Assembly: GCF_027924605.1 (NCBI RefSeq)
Contig: NZ_AP027042.1
Coordinates: 1,279,524-1,343,523, forward strand
Length of the DNA: 64,000 nucleotides
Direction of reading: 5' to 3'
Source: Dyella sp. GSA-30
GTDB taxonomy: Bacteria; Pseudomonadota; Gammaproteobacteria; Xanthomonadales; Rhodanobacteraceae
Shown in pieces: positions 17,168-26,038 of the stretch (its first letter is position 1; each line of letters starts with the position of its first letter). Position numbers and translations under genes: made by a program. The notes below the pieces were generated by a model that worked only from the letters and a program-made list of their open reading frames with translations, was not told the DNA's origin and made no database searches.

Positions 17168-19681
17168 ATGGACGGACTTCCTAGTTTCCCTATCGCTCCG
17201 TTACTTCCGGATATCGTCGCTTCATTAGCGTCGAAGCCTTGTCTTGTCCTGGAAGCGCCCCCGGGCGCAGGCAAAACAACACAGGTTCCGCTGGCTCTGC
17301 TGGAGGCCGCATGGCTTCAGGGCCAGCGCATCCTGATGCTCGAACCCCGTCGCATCGCCGCCAGAGCCGCTGCTCAATTCATGGCGAGCCAGCTAGGCGA
17401 AGATGTCGGACAGACGGTGGGTTACCGAATCCGCTTCGAATCCCGCGTCAGCGCTGCAACGCGGATCGAAGTGGTGACTGAGGGCATTCTTACGCGCCTA
17501 ATCCAGGACGACCCCGAATTGACCGGGATCGGCGCGATCCTGTTCGACGAATTCCATGAGCGGCATCTAGCAGGCGATCTCGGCATTGCCCTGGCGCTGG
17601 ATGTACAGGCCACGTTACGGCCGGATCTGCGAATCGTGGTGATGTCCGCGACCCTCGACGGCGAGCGTATCGCGCAGTGGTTGGATGCGCCGCGCATCAG
17701 TAGTCCGGGGCGTAGTTTTCCCGTGCAGGTCGAGTATCCCCCAGCGCGCGCGCAGGAAACGCTTGAGCAGCATCTCGCACGGGTCTCGCGCCAAGCCTTG
17801 GTTGAAACCGATGGCGATGTGCTCGCGTTTCTTCCGGGGCGTCGAGAGATTGGACGAGCGCAATCCATCTTGCTGCAGAGTCTGGAACGCGATGATGCGA
17901 CAGACGTCGAAGTCGTGCAGCTGCACGGCGAACTGTCAATGGCCGAGCAGCAGGCTGCGCTTTCCCCTGCGGAGCCAGGAACACGGCGCATTGTGCTGGC
18001 AACGAACGTCGCCGAATCGAGCGTGACCTTGCCCGGCATTCGTGCGGTCGTCGATGCAGGACAGGCGCGTGAGCCACGCTTCGATCCGAACTCCGGTTTT
18101 GCGCGGTTGGAGACGGTGGCGATTTCGCAGGCCTCCGCCGATCAGCGCGCTGGCCGTGCCGGTCGTGTTGCGCCGGGTATCGCTTATCGACTATGGCCGC
18201 AGAGCAAGCGCCTCGATGCTTCGCGCACGGCCGAAATCATGCAGACGGAGTTGTCCGGGCTTGCGCTGGAATTGGCTGCATGGGGTAGCGAGAGCCTGTC
18301 GTGGCTCGATCCGCCGCCGGCAGGCGCTCTGGCGCAGGCGCGTGCCTTGCTGACTCAATTAGGCGCACTGGATGCCGCTGCACGCATCACATCGTTGGGT
18401 CGACGCATGCTCGAACTCGGTGCCACGCCGCGCCTCGGCGCGGCCGCCATGCGTGCCCCGCCCGAGCTACATGCCTTGATTGCGGACCTGCTTGCGCTGA
18501 TGGAAGCGCGCTCACCGCTACGAGGCGAACAGGCGCGCAGCGACGACTTCCGCGCGCGTGTGCATGCCTTGCACGCGTGGCGCGATCGCAGCACGGCCGG
18601 CGCGCGTGGCGGTGCCGATAGCGGCGCGTTGGCCGCGATCGAGCAATCGTCCAAGGGATGGCGTCGTCGCCTGAATATCCGTACCGCAGCCAGCGGCGTG
18701 CCGGACAGTCATGCGGTTGGCGATCTGTTGCTGCACGCGTTTCCCGATCGCGTCGCGCGCCGCGACGACAGCAATCCGCTGCGCTATACCCTGGCCAATG
18801 GCCGTGGTGCGCGGCTGCACGAAAACACCGCGCTGCATGGCGAACCCTGGCTGGTGGTGCTGGATATTCAATACGACGCGCGCGATAGCCTGATTCGTGC
18901 CGCCGCGCCGCTCGATCCGCGGGCGCTGGAGCGCGACTACCCCGCGCAGTTCGTGCGCGAACGCGTGCTGCGCTGGAACGATGAGCGGCAGGCGGTCGAG
19001 GCGTTCGAGGAATATCGCTATGCCGCGATTACGCTGGAGCGCCGCAGTGTGCCGGTCAAGCCGGAAGACGCACTGCCTGCGTTGCTGGCTGCGATACGCA
19101 GCCGGGGTATCGGCGTATTGCCGTGGAGCGAGAACGCGCTTCGTTTACGCGCACGCATGCAATCGCTACGCGGCTGGATGCCCGAGCTGGGGTTGCCGGA
19201 TGTGTCCGACGGAGCCTTGCTTGCATCGCTGGAGGATTGGCTCTCGCCCTATCTCAATGGCAAGCGCCGTCTCGATGCCTTGAGCGCGGAAGAACTCTCA
19301 CAGGCGCTGGCTTCGCTATTTGACTACGAACAGCGTCGACAGCTTGATAGCCACGCGCCCGATAGCCTCACTGTGCCCAGTGGCATCACGCATCGTCTCG
19401 AGTACACGCCGGACGAGCCACCCGTGCTGGCGGTCAAGCTGCAGGAGCTGTTTGGGCTGGCCGATACGCCGCGTATCGCCGGTGGCCGGATTCCGGTCAC
19501 GCTGCACCTGCTCTCGCCGGCGCGGCGCCCTATTCAAGTGACGCAAGATTTGAAGGGTTTCTGGGAACGCACCTACCCGGAAGTCAAAAAAGAACTCAAA
19601 GGTCGCTATCCTCGCCACCCTTGGCCGGACGATCCGTGGACCGCCGCGCCGACCCATCGTGCCAAGCCGCGCGGGACCTGA
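17168..19681 (+). CDS. hrpB: ATP-dependent RNA helicase HrpB
   Basis: The 837-residue product is a DEAH/RHA-family helicase of the HrpB type. Walker A is APPGAGKTT at about residues 30-38, the DExH box reads FDEFHER near 125, motif III is MSATLDG, and motif VI is QRAGRAGRV, preceded by ATNVAESSVTLPG. A helicase-associated domain and the HrpB C-terminal domain (ending LKGRYPRHPWPDDPW) follow, at normal family length. The start at 17168 follows AGAGGGA; an upstream extension of 27 codons overlaps the preceding gene and is not homologous. The cellular substrate of HrpB is not well known. Confidence 0.95.
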   Translation: MDGLPSFPIAPLLPDIVASLASKPCLVLEAPPGAGKTTQVPLALLEAAWLQGQRILMLEPRRIAARAAAQFMASQLGEDVGQTVGYRIRFESRVSAATRIEVVTEGILTRLIQDDPELTGIGAILFDEFHERHLAGDLGIALALDVQATLRPDLRIVVMSATLDGERIAQWLDAPRISSPGRSFPVQVEYPPARAQETLEQHLARVSRQALVETDGDVLAFLPGRREIGRAQSILLQSLERDDATDVEVVQLHGELSMAEQQAALSPAEPGTRRIVLATNVAESSVTLPGIRAVVDAGQAREPRFDPNSGFARLETVAISQASADQRAGRAGRVAPGIAYRLWPQSKRLDASRTAEIMQTELSGLALELAAWGSESLSWLDPPPAGALAQARALLTQLGALDAAARITSLGRRMLELGATPRLGAAAMRAPPELHALIADLLALMEARSPLRGEQARSDDFRARVHALHAWRDRSTAGARGGADSGALAAIEQSSKGWRRRLNIRTAASGVPDSHAVGDLLLHAFPDRVARRDDSNPLRYTLANGRGARLHENTALHGEPWLVVLDIQYDARDSLIRAAAPLDPRALERDYPAQFVRERVLRWNDERQAVEAFEEYRYAAITLERRSVPVKPEDALPALLAAIRSRGIGVLPWSENALRLRARMQSLRGWMPELGLPDVSDGALLASLEDWLSPYLNGKRRLDALSAEELSQALASLFDYEQRRQLDSHAPDSLTVPSGITHRLEYTPDEPPVLAVKLQELFGLADTPRIAGGRIPVTLHLLSPARRPIQVTQDLKGFWERTYPEVKKELKGRYPRHPWPDDPWTAAPTHRAKPRGT

Positions 19682-19697
19682 TCGAAGGAGTCATGCA

Positions 19698-20318
19698 TTG
19701 AAGATTCAAGCCGTACTGTTCGACCTTGACGGCGTGCTTGCCGACTATGACCGCGATGGGCGTATCGCGCGGATGGCCGCGTCGGCCGGTGTATCGGCCG
19801 AAACCATGCAGTACGCGGTGTATGGCTCAGGCGTCGAGCTGGCGGCGGACTCGGGCATCGGTTACGACCCCGATACCTATCTGGCGGCGATCAGCCGGCT
19901 GGCCGGTGCCGAGGTGACGCGCGAGGCGTGGATTGCCGCGCGGCGCGAGGTCACAAAGCTGCGGCCGTGGATGTTGGAGCTGGCGGCGCGCCTGGTGCGC
20001 GACGGTGTGGCCGTGGCGATGTTGACCAACAACACCTTGATGTTTGGCGAGTCGGTGCGTCGCGTCGTTCCCGATATGTTTCCGCTGTTCGAACACACGG
20101 CCTGGACCAGTGCGCAGTTCGATACGCGCAAGCCGTTTACCGATGTCTACGAACGCTGCCTGGCGTATTGGGGCAAGGAGCCGGCGACGACCTTGTTTGT
20201 CGATGACCTCGAAGAGAATGTGATCGGCGCGGAGAAGGCGGGATTGATCGCCCATTGGTATCGCGACCGTGCAGGGTTTACTGCGGCGATGGCGTCCTTG
20301 GGGATCGACGTGCCGTAA
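19698..20318 (+). CDS. HAD-family hydrolase, TTG start
   Basis: The 206-residue protein has HAD motif I FDLDGVLADYD (nucleophile Asp, acid/base Asp two further on), motif II LTNNT, the motif III Lys in DTRKPFTDVY, and motif IV FVDDLEENVIGAEKAG. It is a soluble phosphatase or haloacid dehalogenase-like enzyme with an alpha-helical cap between motifs I and II; the substrate is unknown. The ribosome site GAAGGAG is 7 bases before TTG at 19698. An ATG at 19693 is only 2 bases from that site and runs ATG-CAT-TGA, so it cannot start this frame. Confidence 0.9.
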   Translation: MKIQAVLFDLDGVLADYDRDGRIARMAASAGVSAETMQYAVYGSGVELAADSGIGYDPDTYLAAISRLAGAEVTREAWIAARREVTKLRPWMLELAARLVRDGVAVAMLTNNTLMFGESVRRVVPDMFPLFEHTAWTSAQFDTRKPFTDVYERCLAYWGKEPATTLFVDDLEENVIGAEKAGLIAHWYRDRAGFTAAMASLGIDVP

Positions 20319-20496
20319 ACGGCAGGATGACCCTGGGAGCGAGGGAAACGACGCGATCGGGCCGATGACGGGTTTTGCCTTCCTGTTGCGATCTATCTAG
20401 TGATCGCGATCATCTGAAGCGCACGCTTTTGTCTGGACGCCGCCGAACGATCGAGCCGATCAGTGTCATCGACCTCTCAATCTACAAGGACATGTG

Positions 20497-21186
20497 ATGA
20501 ACCATCGATCCCTGCTGCTTTCCCTCGGTCTTTCCCTGGTTACTTTGCCGGCCTTCAGTCAGAGCCTCGTTTCGAGCGAAAAATACAGCGACAACCCGAT
20601 GGACGGCGTTGGCGTTGCCCATAACGCCTATGCGGGCTGCATGGCGGCCAATTACGACCAGACCGGCAAGACCACGCCTATCGAAGTGGTGGTCTATCGT
20701 TGCGGTATCCCGACTCAGGGGGATCCGGAAGCATTCATCCGGAAGTACACCGACATGGCCAACAACACCCGCCCGGATCCCAAGCTGTCGTTCGTGGAGA
20801 ACATGAACCGCTATCGTGAGAATTACAACGCGCAACAATTTTCCTATTTCGAGCGCATCGACAAGGTGCTGGTCGGCTCGACAAGTCCCGAAGAAGCCGA
20901 TCGCGGCCTGAAGGCGCTCGAAGACCAGGCGATCAAGGAACTGGGGCGCACGGATGGCGATCTGGCGGTGCTCGGCGTGATCAGCACGGGTCGGCATTCG
21001 ATCGAACTGTGGACCAAGGATCATCCGGTCGGCGAAGCGGCAACCCAGCGTGGCATTCCCTGGGCGCTGATTGGCCAGATCGCCGGCGCGGATATGAGCG
21101 GCTACGCCAGCGGCGCCAACATCTGCGGAAAGGTGTGTGGATACGTCAATGCGGCTGTTCAATCGGTGGTCGCCGTTTTCAACTGA
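20497..21186 (+). CDS. Secreted protein of unknown function
   Basis: I do not recognise this 229-residue protein. AAGGA lies 6 bases before the ATG. The signal peptide ends near LPAFSQ. A charged helical middle (ENMNRYRENYNAQQFSYFE and EEADRGLKALEDQAIKEL) is followed by a Gly/Ala-rich, hydrophobic C-terminal tail with two close cysteines (NICGKVCGYV) and two more near the N-terminus (AGCMAAN, VYRCGIP). The 178-base upstream gap holds a GCGATC-N8-GATCGC inverted repeat at 20388-20407. The gene converges on the kinase gene and could be a target or partner of that signalling unit, but nothing proves it. Confidence 0.75.
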   Translation: MNHRSLLLSLGLSLVTLPAFSQSLVSSEKYSDNPMDGVGVAHNAYAGCMAANYDQTGKTTPIEVVVYRCGIPTQGDPEAFIRKYTDMANNTRPDPKLSFVENMNRYRENYNAQQFSYFERIDKVLVGSTSPEEADRGLKALEDQAIKELGRTDGDLAVLGVISTGRHSIELWTKDHPVGEAATQRGIPWALIGQIAGADMSGYASGANICGKVCGYVNAAVQSVVAVFN

Positions 21187-21204
21187 AACCCCGGCCCGTA
21201 TGAA

Positions 21205-21237
21205 CGGAAAGGAGTCCCGCGATGGGACTCCTTTCCG
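21205..21237. terminator. Bidirectional terminator between convergent genes
   Basis: A 14-bp perfect stem (CGGAAAGGAGTCCC at 21205-21218 with its complement at 21224-21237) and a 5-base loop lie between the secreted protein gene and the kinase gene. The stem carries CTTTCC rather than a separate T tract, so termination strength is uncertain. Confidence 0.7.
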
Positions 21238-21255
21238 GCGATGCATGCGCGGCCG

Positions 21256-24024
21256 CTACTGGGATGTTTTCTTCGCCAGCCATCGCGCTTTGGCAAGCTG
21301 CGGCGACTGCGATGACATCTCCTGTTCCAGCACGGGCATCGCCTCTCGCAACAGGCTTCTCGCACGATCGGCATCGTGCTGGCGAAACGCCAGATCGGCG
21401 GCGAGCAACTTGACCTTGGCTATCTTGATCGGGTCGCTGTTGCGTTCCTTTTCCGCCAATGCCAACGCTTCGTCCATACGCTGTCTGGCCAAGGAAATCT
21501 GGCCTTTGGCTTGCGCCAGTTGGGCATCGAGTTCGGCCAGCCTGATCCAGATGGCGGTATAGGGACCGGCGCTGCGTGCCTGGCTCAGTCGTTTGGCCGT
21601 CGCCAGCGCCACCTCGGCCTGGCTCAATCGTCCGGCATCGAGCAGCAGCTGCGCATAGCGCGCCTGGATCTGCGAATACTCGATAGAGTCGCCGCCTCTG
21701 TCCTCGCGTACCCATCGAAGCGCCTCGTCGACATCCGCCCACGCCTGTTCGAACTGGCGCAAATCTCCGTGCGCCGAAGCGCGCTGCTTGTACGCAACCC
21801 AGCGCCAGGTGATGTAGGTGGGGTCGCCCTGGGGCAACCTTGCCAGGGTCGAGTCGAGCAGCGCGATCGCGCGCCGGCTGTCGCCACGGCCTTCATAAAG
21901 CCATGCCAGCAGGATGTCCTGTTGCGCCAGGACAAGGTCATCCAAACCCAGAGCCTGATGAAGCGACCTTGCGCGTTCCATGTGCGTGACCGCGTCGCGA
22001 TAACGGCCTAGCTGGCCCAGTACCATCGCCAGCTCGCTCTCCTGGTCCATGGTGTACTGGCTGCTGTTTCCATAGACGCGTTGTGCGATGGCCAACGCTG
22101 ACTCGGCATGCGGCAGTGCCTGGGGATACTGTCCCAAGCCTCGATAGACTGTGCTGGCTGTCTGATGCACCGTGCGCCATTTGGGATCGTCCGCCTCCAG
22201 TGTCGCGGTCGCCAGCTTCAGCACCTGTGTGAGGTAGGGCGCTGCTTGGGAATCGCCGGGCCGGCTGGCGTGCAGATTCATCCGATCGAGCAGCAGATCC
22301 AGGCGGAGCCGGTCCGTCGGCCCGCTGCCGGCTTTGAGCAAGGTCAATGCGTGATCCAGCGACCGCTCCGCTTGTTCGCGGTCGCCCCCCAGCGCGGCGA
22401 CGGTTGCGTACGCTTGGTGGGCGCGTGCAAGTGCGAGCATGTCGGTATTCGGGCCTGACCGCAGCGCAATCAGATCCTGCAATGTGCGCTTGGCATCGGC
22501 GATACGCTCCAGTTGTCCTAGCAGCACGCCGCGTGTTTCGAGTACTCGCGCCTGCAGATCCGGATCGGTCTGGTTCGTTCGTTTGAACAGATCGGCGGCG
22601 GTGTCGATCGCTTGCAAACCCGGCACGGGGTCGTTGATGTTCTTGTAGATCTCGGCGACAGCCAGCCAGACGAGGGCGCGCGTGCCTTCGTCCTGCATAC
22701 GCTCGTTGCGTAGCTGGGATGTCGCCGAGGTGAGCAATGCCGATACCGTCATAGGCCGGCCGCGGCCAGCCTCCGGATCGGAGGCGGCCAACACCGAAAC
22801 CAGGAATTCGCGCGAAGCGTTGGCATTGCCGGCTTCTCGCACAGCGGCCGCTTCGGCCTGCAAGGCCCGCTGGCGTTCAATGTCCAGGCGAACGACGAAA
22901 GCGACGATCACGCATACGATGGCCACGCTCGCAGCGGCAGCCCAGCGATGCCTGTTGACGAGCTTGCGCAAGCGATAAAACAGGGAATCGGGCGCCGCTA
23001 GCACCGGCTCGCCACGAAGATAGCGATGCAGATCGTCCGACAACGCTGCCGCTGTGCGATAGCGATCCTCTGGCGCGAGCGCGGTGGCTTTCATGACAAT
23101 GCGGTCCAGGTCGCCGCGCAGCTCGCGCCTGCGCGATGGCGCGATCGGTTGACTGCTTGGCAGAGGCACCGGCATGTCGCCCTTGCGCAGATCCGGCAAA
23201 CGCAGGCCGGTCAGGACATCGAACAACAAGGCGCCCAGGCCGAAAATATCGGTCGCGGTAGTCGCCGCGTAGCCACGTATCTGTTCCGGTGCCGCGTAAC
23301 CGGGCGTAAAGGCCAGCGTTGCCGTATGAACGCCGGACGGGCTCGCCTCCAGCAGCGTTCCAATGCCGAAATCCAACAGAACCGGCGTGCCATCGTTGCT
23401 CACAACGATATTGGACGGTTTGACGTCCCGATGAAGCACCAGGTGCTGATGCGCATGCTGGATCGCATCGCAGCACTGCGCGCAAAGCCGGACGCGATCG
23501 CGCAGCGTCAGTTGCCTGGACGCCAGAAAGTCCGCGAGCGCGTGGCCCTCGACATAGTCCATCACCAGGAAGGGTTGGCCACTCGCCGCCTCGCCACTAT
23601 CGATCAGGCCGGCGATGTGCGGATGGTTCATGCCGGCAAGCAGTTCGCGCTCGCGTGCCATGCGTCGTTTGCCTGCTGCCGTGGGCAAGCCATGCAGCAG
23701 TTTCAGTGCAACCTGCTGGAAGGCTCCGTCGACGTCACGCTCGGCCAGGAAAACGCTGCCCATGCCACCCTCGCCGATCTGCCGCAGCAGACGGTACGGG
23801 CCGATGCGATCGGGCATCGCCGCCAGCGACGACCCGATGCGCTGCAATTGCGCCTGGACAGGATGGGGATCGTCGTTGTGCGCGTGTTCGAGCATGCGCA
23901 GGACAGCTGCCCGAACCGTAGCGTCGGTTTCATTCGTTTCCAGGAAATGCGACCACCGGTCCGGCGGTTGCGTGATCGCCGCATTGAACAGTTGCTCCAT
24001 GCTACGAAACCGTTCCGGTGTCAT
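21256..24024 (-). CDS. Transmembrane Ser/Thr protein kinase with TPR-rich sensor region
   Basis: The 922-residue product starts in an ATGA overlap with the sigma factor gene. Residues 75-340 form a PknB-type kinase: P-loop GEGGMGSV 84-91, Lys108 in VALK, HRDVKPSN with catalytic Asp200, DFG 218-220, and PGYAAPEQ. A membrane helix lies at about 361-380 (WAAAASVAIVCVIVAFVVRL). The remaining 540 residues are helical TPR-like repeats on the far side, probably periplasmic. Residues 1-70 (MTPERFRSMEQLFNAAI) are the usual N-terminal tag of this sigma-linked kinase group. It probably phosphorylates the co-encoded sigma factor, as reported for EcfK/PknS in Xanthomonas citri. Confidence 0.92.
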   Translation of the reverse strand: MTPERFRSMEQLFNAAITQPPDRWSHFLETNETDATVRAAVLRMLEHAHNDDPHPVQAQLQRIGSSLAAMPDRIGPYRLLRQIGEGGMGSVFLAERDVDGAFQQVALKLLHGLPTAAGKRRMARERELLAGMNHPHIAGLIDSGEAASGQPFLVMDYVEGHALADFLASRQLTLRDRVRLCAQCCDAIQHAHQHLVLHRDVKPSNIVVSNDGTPVLLDFGIGTLLEASPSGVHTATLAFTPGYAAPEQIRGYAATTATDIFGLGALLFDVLTGLRLPDLRKGDMPVPLPSSQPIAPSRRRELRGDLDRIVMKATALAPEDRYRTAAALSDDLHRYLRGEPVLAAPDSLFYRLRKLVNRHRWAAAASVAIVCVIVAFVVRLDIERQRALQAEAAAVREAGNANASREFLVSVLAASDPEAGRGRPMTVSALLTSATSQLRNERMQDEGTRALVWLAVAEIYKNINDPVPGLQAIDTAADLFKRTNQTDPDLQARVLETRGVLLGQLERIADAKRTLQDLIALRSGPNTDMLALARAHQAYATVAALGGDREQAERSLDHALTLLKAGSGPTDRLRLDLLLDRMNLHASRPGDSQAAPYLTQVLKLATATLEADDPKWRTVHQTASTVYRGLGQYPQALPHAESALAIAQRVYGNSSQYTMDQESELAMVLGQLGRYRDAVTHMERARSLHQALGLDDLVLAQQDILLAWLYEGRGDSRRAIALLDSTLARLPQGDPTYITWRWVAYKQRASAHGDLRQFEQAWADVDEALRWVREDRGGDSIEYSQIQARYAQLLLDAGRLSQAEVALATAKRLSQARSAGPYTAIWIRLAELDAQLAQAKGQISLARQRMDEALALAEKERNSDPIKIAKVKLLAADLAFRQHDADRARSLLREAMPVLEQEMSSQSPQLAKARWLAKKTSQ

Positions 24025-24587
24025 CGCGACAGCCACTCCCGGAGCCACGCCTTGGCGAAGCGCAACTCGCGCTCGACGGTAGACAGGGATATCGCAAGGG
24101 TGCTGGCGATCTCCTGCTGGTTCAGGCCGACCAGCAAGGCCAGTTCCGCGATCCTGCATTTGCGTGGGTCTTGTTGCTCGAGCTCGACGAATGCCATCTC
24201 CACGTCCAGCCATGGTGTGCTGGAGGTCGAAACATGGTCGGCGAGCGAAAGCGTCACGGCGATAGCGCCCGATCCTCGCTTTTCGGCGTACTGGCGCCGA
24301 CTGAGATCGATCAGGGTGCAGCGAATGGCCGTGGCGGCGATCTTGAAGAAGTGCTCGCGGCTGGTCGCGTCGGGCACATGTTCAAGCAGACGCAGAAGAC
24401 TTTCGTTGACGAGCTCGGTGGAATCGAGAGCCAGTGCGCCGGGTTTCGACAGCCGCCGCAGGGCGATGCCCTTGAGCTCGTGGTAGATCAGATTGAACAG
24501 CTGTTCCTGCGCTCGCGCATCTCCCTGGCGCCAACACTGCAGGAGACAAGTAAAGTCGCCTGCATCGACAGAACGCTCCGGTTCCAT
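24021..24587 (-). CDS. ECF-like RNA polymerase sigma factor (TIGR02999 type)
   Basis: The 188-residue product has region 2 (AQEQLFNLIYHELKGIALRRL, then HFFKIAATAIRCTLIDLSRRQ) and region 4 (RIAELALLVGLNQQEIASTLAISLSTVERELRFAKAW). No anti-sigma gene is near. Family members of this type are activated by phosphorylation by a neighbouring kinase. The start at 24587 has GGAGAAGG 1-8 bases upstream; an ATG 13 codons earlier (24626) lacks such a site. The stop overlaps the kinase start, so the two proteins are translationally coupled. Confidence 0.9.
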   Translation of the reverse strand: MEPERSVDAGDFTCLLQCWRQGDARAQEQLFNLIYHELKGIALRRLSKPGALALDSTELVNESLLRLLEHVPDATSREHFFKIAATAIRCTLIDLSRRQYAEKRGSGAIAVTLSLADHVSTSSTPWLDVEMAFVELEQQDPRKCRIAELALLVGLNQQEIASTLAISLSTVERELRFAKAWLREWLSR

Positions 24588-24644
24588 ACCTTCTCCATGA
24601 ATTGCGTGAAGCTCTCCCTGGCCCATCCCTGGCCCGATTATGCA

Positions 24645-25466
24645 TCACATGGGCGGTCCGAACACGGCGAGCCAGCGACCGCGCCAGCCTCGGGCGCGGC
24701 GCAGCGTGCGCCACATGCCGGCCCAGCCGTGGAATGCAATGCGAAACGGATTGTTGCTGCTGATCGGATGGACCAGGCCGTAGCGGCAGGGATCGTCGGC
24801 GCTCTCGGCGGCGAACGTGCCGAACAGCCGGTCGTAGATGATCAGGATGCCGCCGTAGTTCTTGTCCAGATACGCCGCGTTGCTGGCGTGGTGCACGCGA
24901 TGGTGCGCCGGGGTGTTGAACACCCACTCGATCGGCCCTAAACGCGGCAGCAATTCCGTGTGCAGCCAGAACTGGTAGAGCAGGTTGATCGCGGTCGCGG
25001 CCAGAATGGCGGGGACGGGGAAGCCCAACAGCGCCAGCGGCGTAAAGAAAATCACATTGCCGCTTATCCGCGCAGTCCATCCCAGGCGATACGCGGCCGC
25101 CAGGTTGTAGCTGTTGCTGGAGTGATGCACGCAGTGCGTCGCCCAGAACCAGTGAATGCGGTGATCGGCACGGTGCATCCAGTAGTAGAAGAAATCCTGC
25201 AATACAAACAGCAGCGGCCATGCCCACCAGGCGTGCATCGGGATGGTGGTGATCCGGTAGCGATAGGCAATGCTGAAAAAGATGCCCGCCACGCCCAGTC
25301 CAAGCAGGCGCGTGAAAACCAGTCGTCCTATCGCATCGCCAAGTGACGCGAAGTAGGCGCGCCAGTCATAGCCGCCTGGGCGACGGCGGTGCAGATACCA
25401 GCCTTCGATCGCGGCGAGCAGAATGAATGCGGGCAGGAGAAGCAATAGATGACGGGGCAGCTCCAT
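24645..25466 (-). CDS. Membrane fatty-acid hydroxylase / sterol desaturase family protein
   Basis: The 273-residue integral membrane di-iron oxygenase has the His clusters of the family: HRADHRIH, HCVHHSSN and HHRVHHASN. Hydrophobic segments are LLLLLPAFILLAAI, LGLGVAGIFFSIAYRY and WWAWPLLFVLQDFFYYW. Such enzymes hydroxylate or desaturate lipid-linked substrates; the precise substrate is unknown. The ATG at 25466 is chosen because the longer frame upstream runs antiparallel-like through the EF-hand gene. It follows the EF-hand gene by 11 bases on the same strand and precedes the sigma factor by 57. Confidence 0.9.
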   Translation of the reverse strand: MELPRHLLLLLPAFILLAAIEGWYLHRRRPGGYDWRAYFASLGDAIGRLVFTRLLGLGVAGIFFSIAYRYRITTIPMHAWWAWPLLFVLQDFFYYWMHRADHRIHWFWATHCVHHSSNSYNLAAAYRLGWTARISGNVIFFTPLALLGFPVPAILAATAINLLYQFWLHTELLPRLGPIEWVFNTPAHHRVHHASNAAYLDKNYGGILIIYDRLFGTFAAESADDPCRYGLVHPISSNNPFRIAFHGWAGMWRTLRRARGWRGRWLAVFGPPM

Positions 25467-25477
25467 GGCGATGTCGC

Positions 25478-25753
25478 TTACTTGTTTTCGCGCTTGGCGG
25501 CGAGATAACGGCCGATCTCCTGCAGCGTCACTTTGCCGTCGTGATCGGTGTCGATATCGTCGAAGTGTTGGGCAACGCGTGGCATGGCCTTGGCTTCTTC
25601 GCGATCGAGCGCGCCGTCGCCGTTGGTGTCGGCTTTGTCGAAGCGCTGCTTGATTTCGTTGACCATGCGGCTTTTGTTGTCTTGCGATACTTGTGCGGTG
25701 GCGGTGAGTGGGGTCAGAGCGAGCAGGCTGAGGAATAAAACGGTGCGGCGCAT
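25478..25753 (-). CDS. Small secreted EF-hand calcium-binding protein
   Basis: The 91-residue product has a GGAG ribosome site before the ATG and a signal peptide ending ATAQ. Two EF-hand loops follow: DTNGDGALDREE and DTDHDGKVTLQE, both with Asp at positions 1, 3 and 5 and Glu at 12. It is probably a periplasmic calcium sensor or buffer. It is the first gene of a same-strand set with the hydroxylase, sigma factor and kinase. A frame extending 45 codons upstream runs into a repeat and is not used. Confidence 0.9.
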   Translation of the reverse strand: MRRTVLFLSLLALTPLTATAQVSQDNKSRMVNEIKQRFDKADTNGDGALDREEAKAMPRVAQHFDDIDTDHDGKVTLQEIGRYLAAKRENK

Positions 25754-25889
25754 GACGGTGTCTCCAGAGTGGGTGTGGCACACGATAGACGGCCGCGTTG
25801 CGTAAGGTTTGTCGGGTTCGTTGGGGGTTGTAAGTAAATGTTTCGGCTGCGGACTGAAGGGAACCTCAAAAAACTTCAGTTCCTCCAAT

Positions 25890-26016
25890 CGTCATCCCGG
25901 CGCAGGCCGGGACCCAGTGACTTTGCAGTCGGTTATCGCAAGAGCCGACAAGCATCTGCTCTATCGCGAAAACTGGAAACCTAAGTCACTGGATCCCGGC
26001 CTGCGCCGGGATGACG
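25890..26016. repeat. REP-like inverted repeat, copy 2
   Basis: Arms of about 31 bases (25890-25920 and 25985-26016) start CGTCATCCCGGCGCAGGCC and are nearly perfect complements, separated by about 64 bases. It fills most of the gap between the histidine kinase gene end and the EF-hand gene start. Its inner part (TTTGCAGTCGGTTATCGCAA) is shared in degenerate form with copy 3 at 47876. Confidence 0.85.
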
Positions 26017-26038
26017 AGTAGGAGGGGGTTTGGGATTT

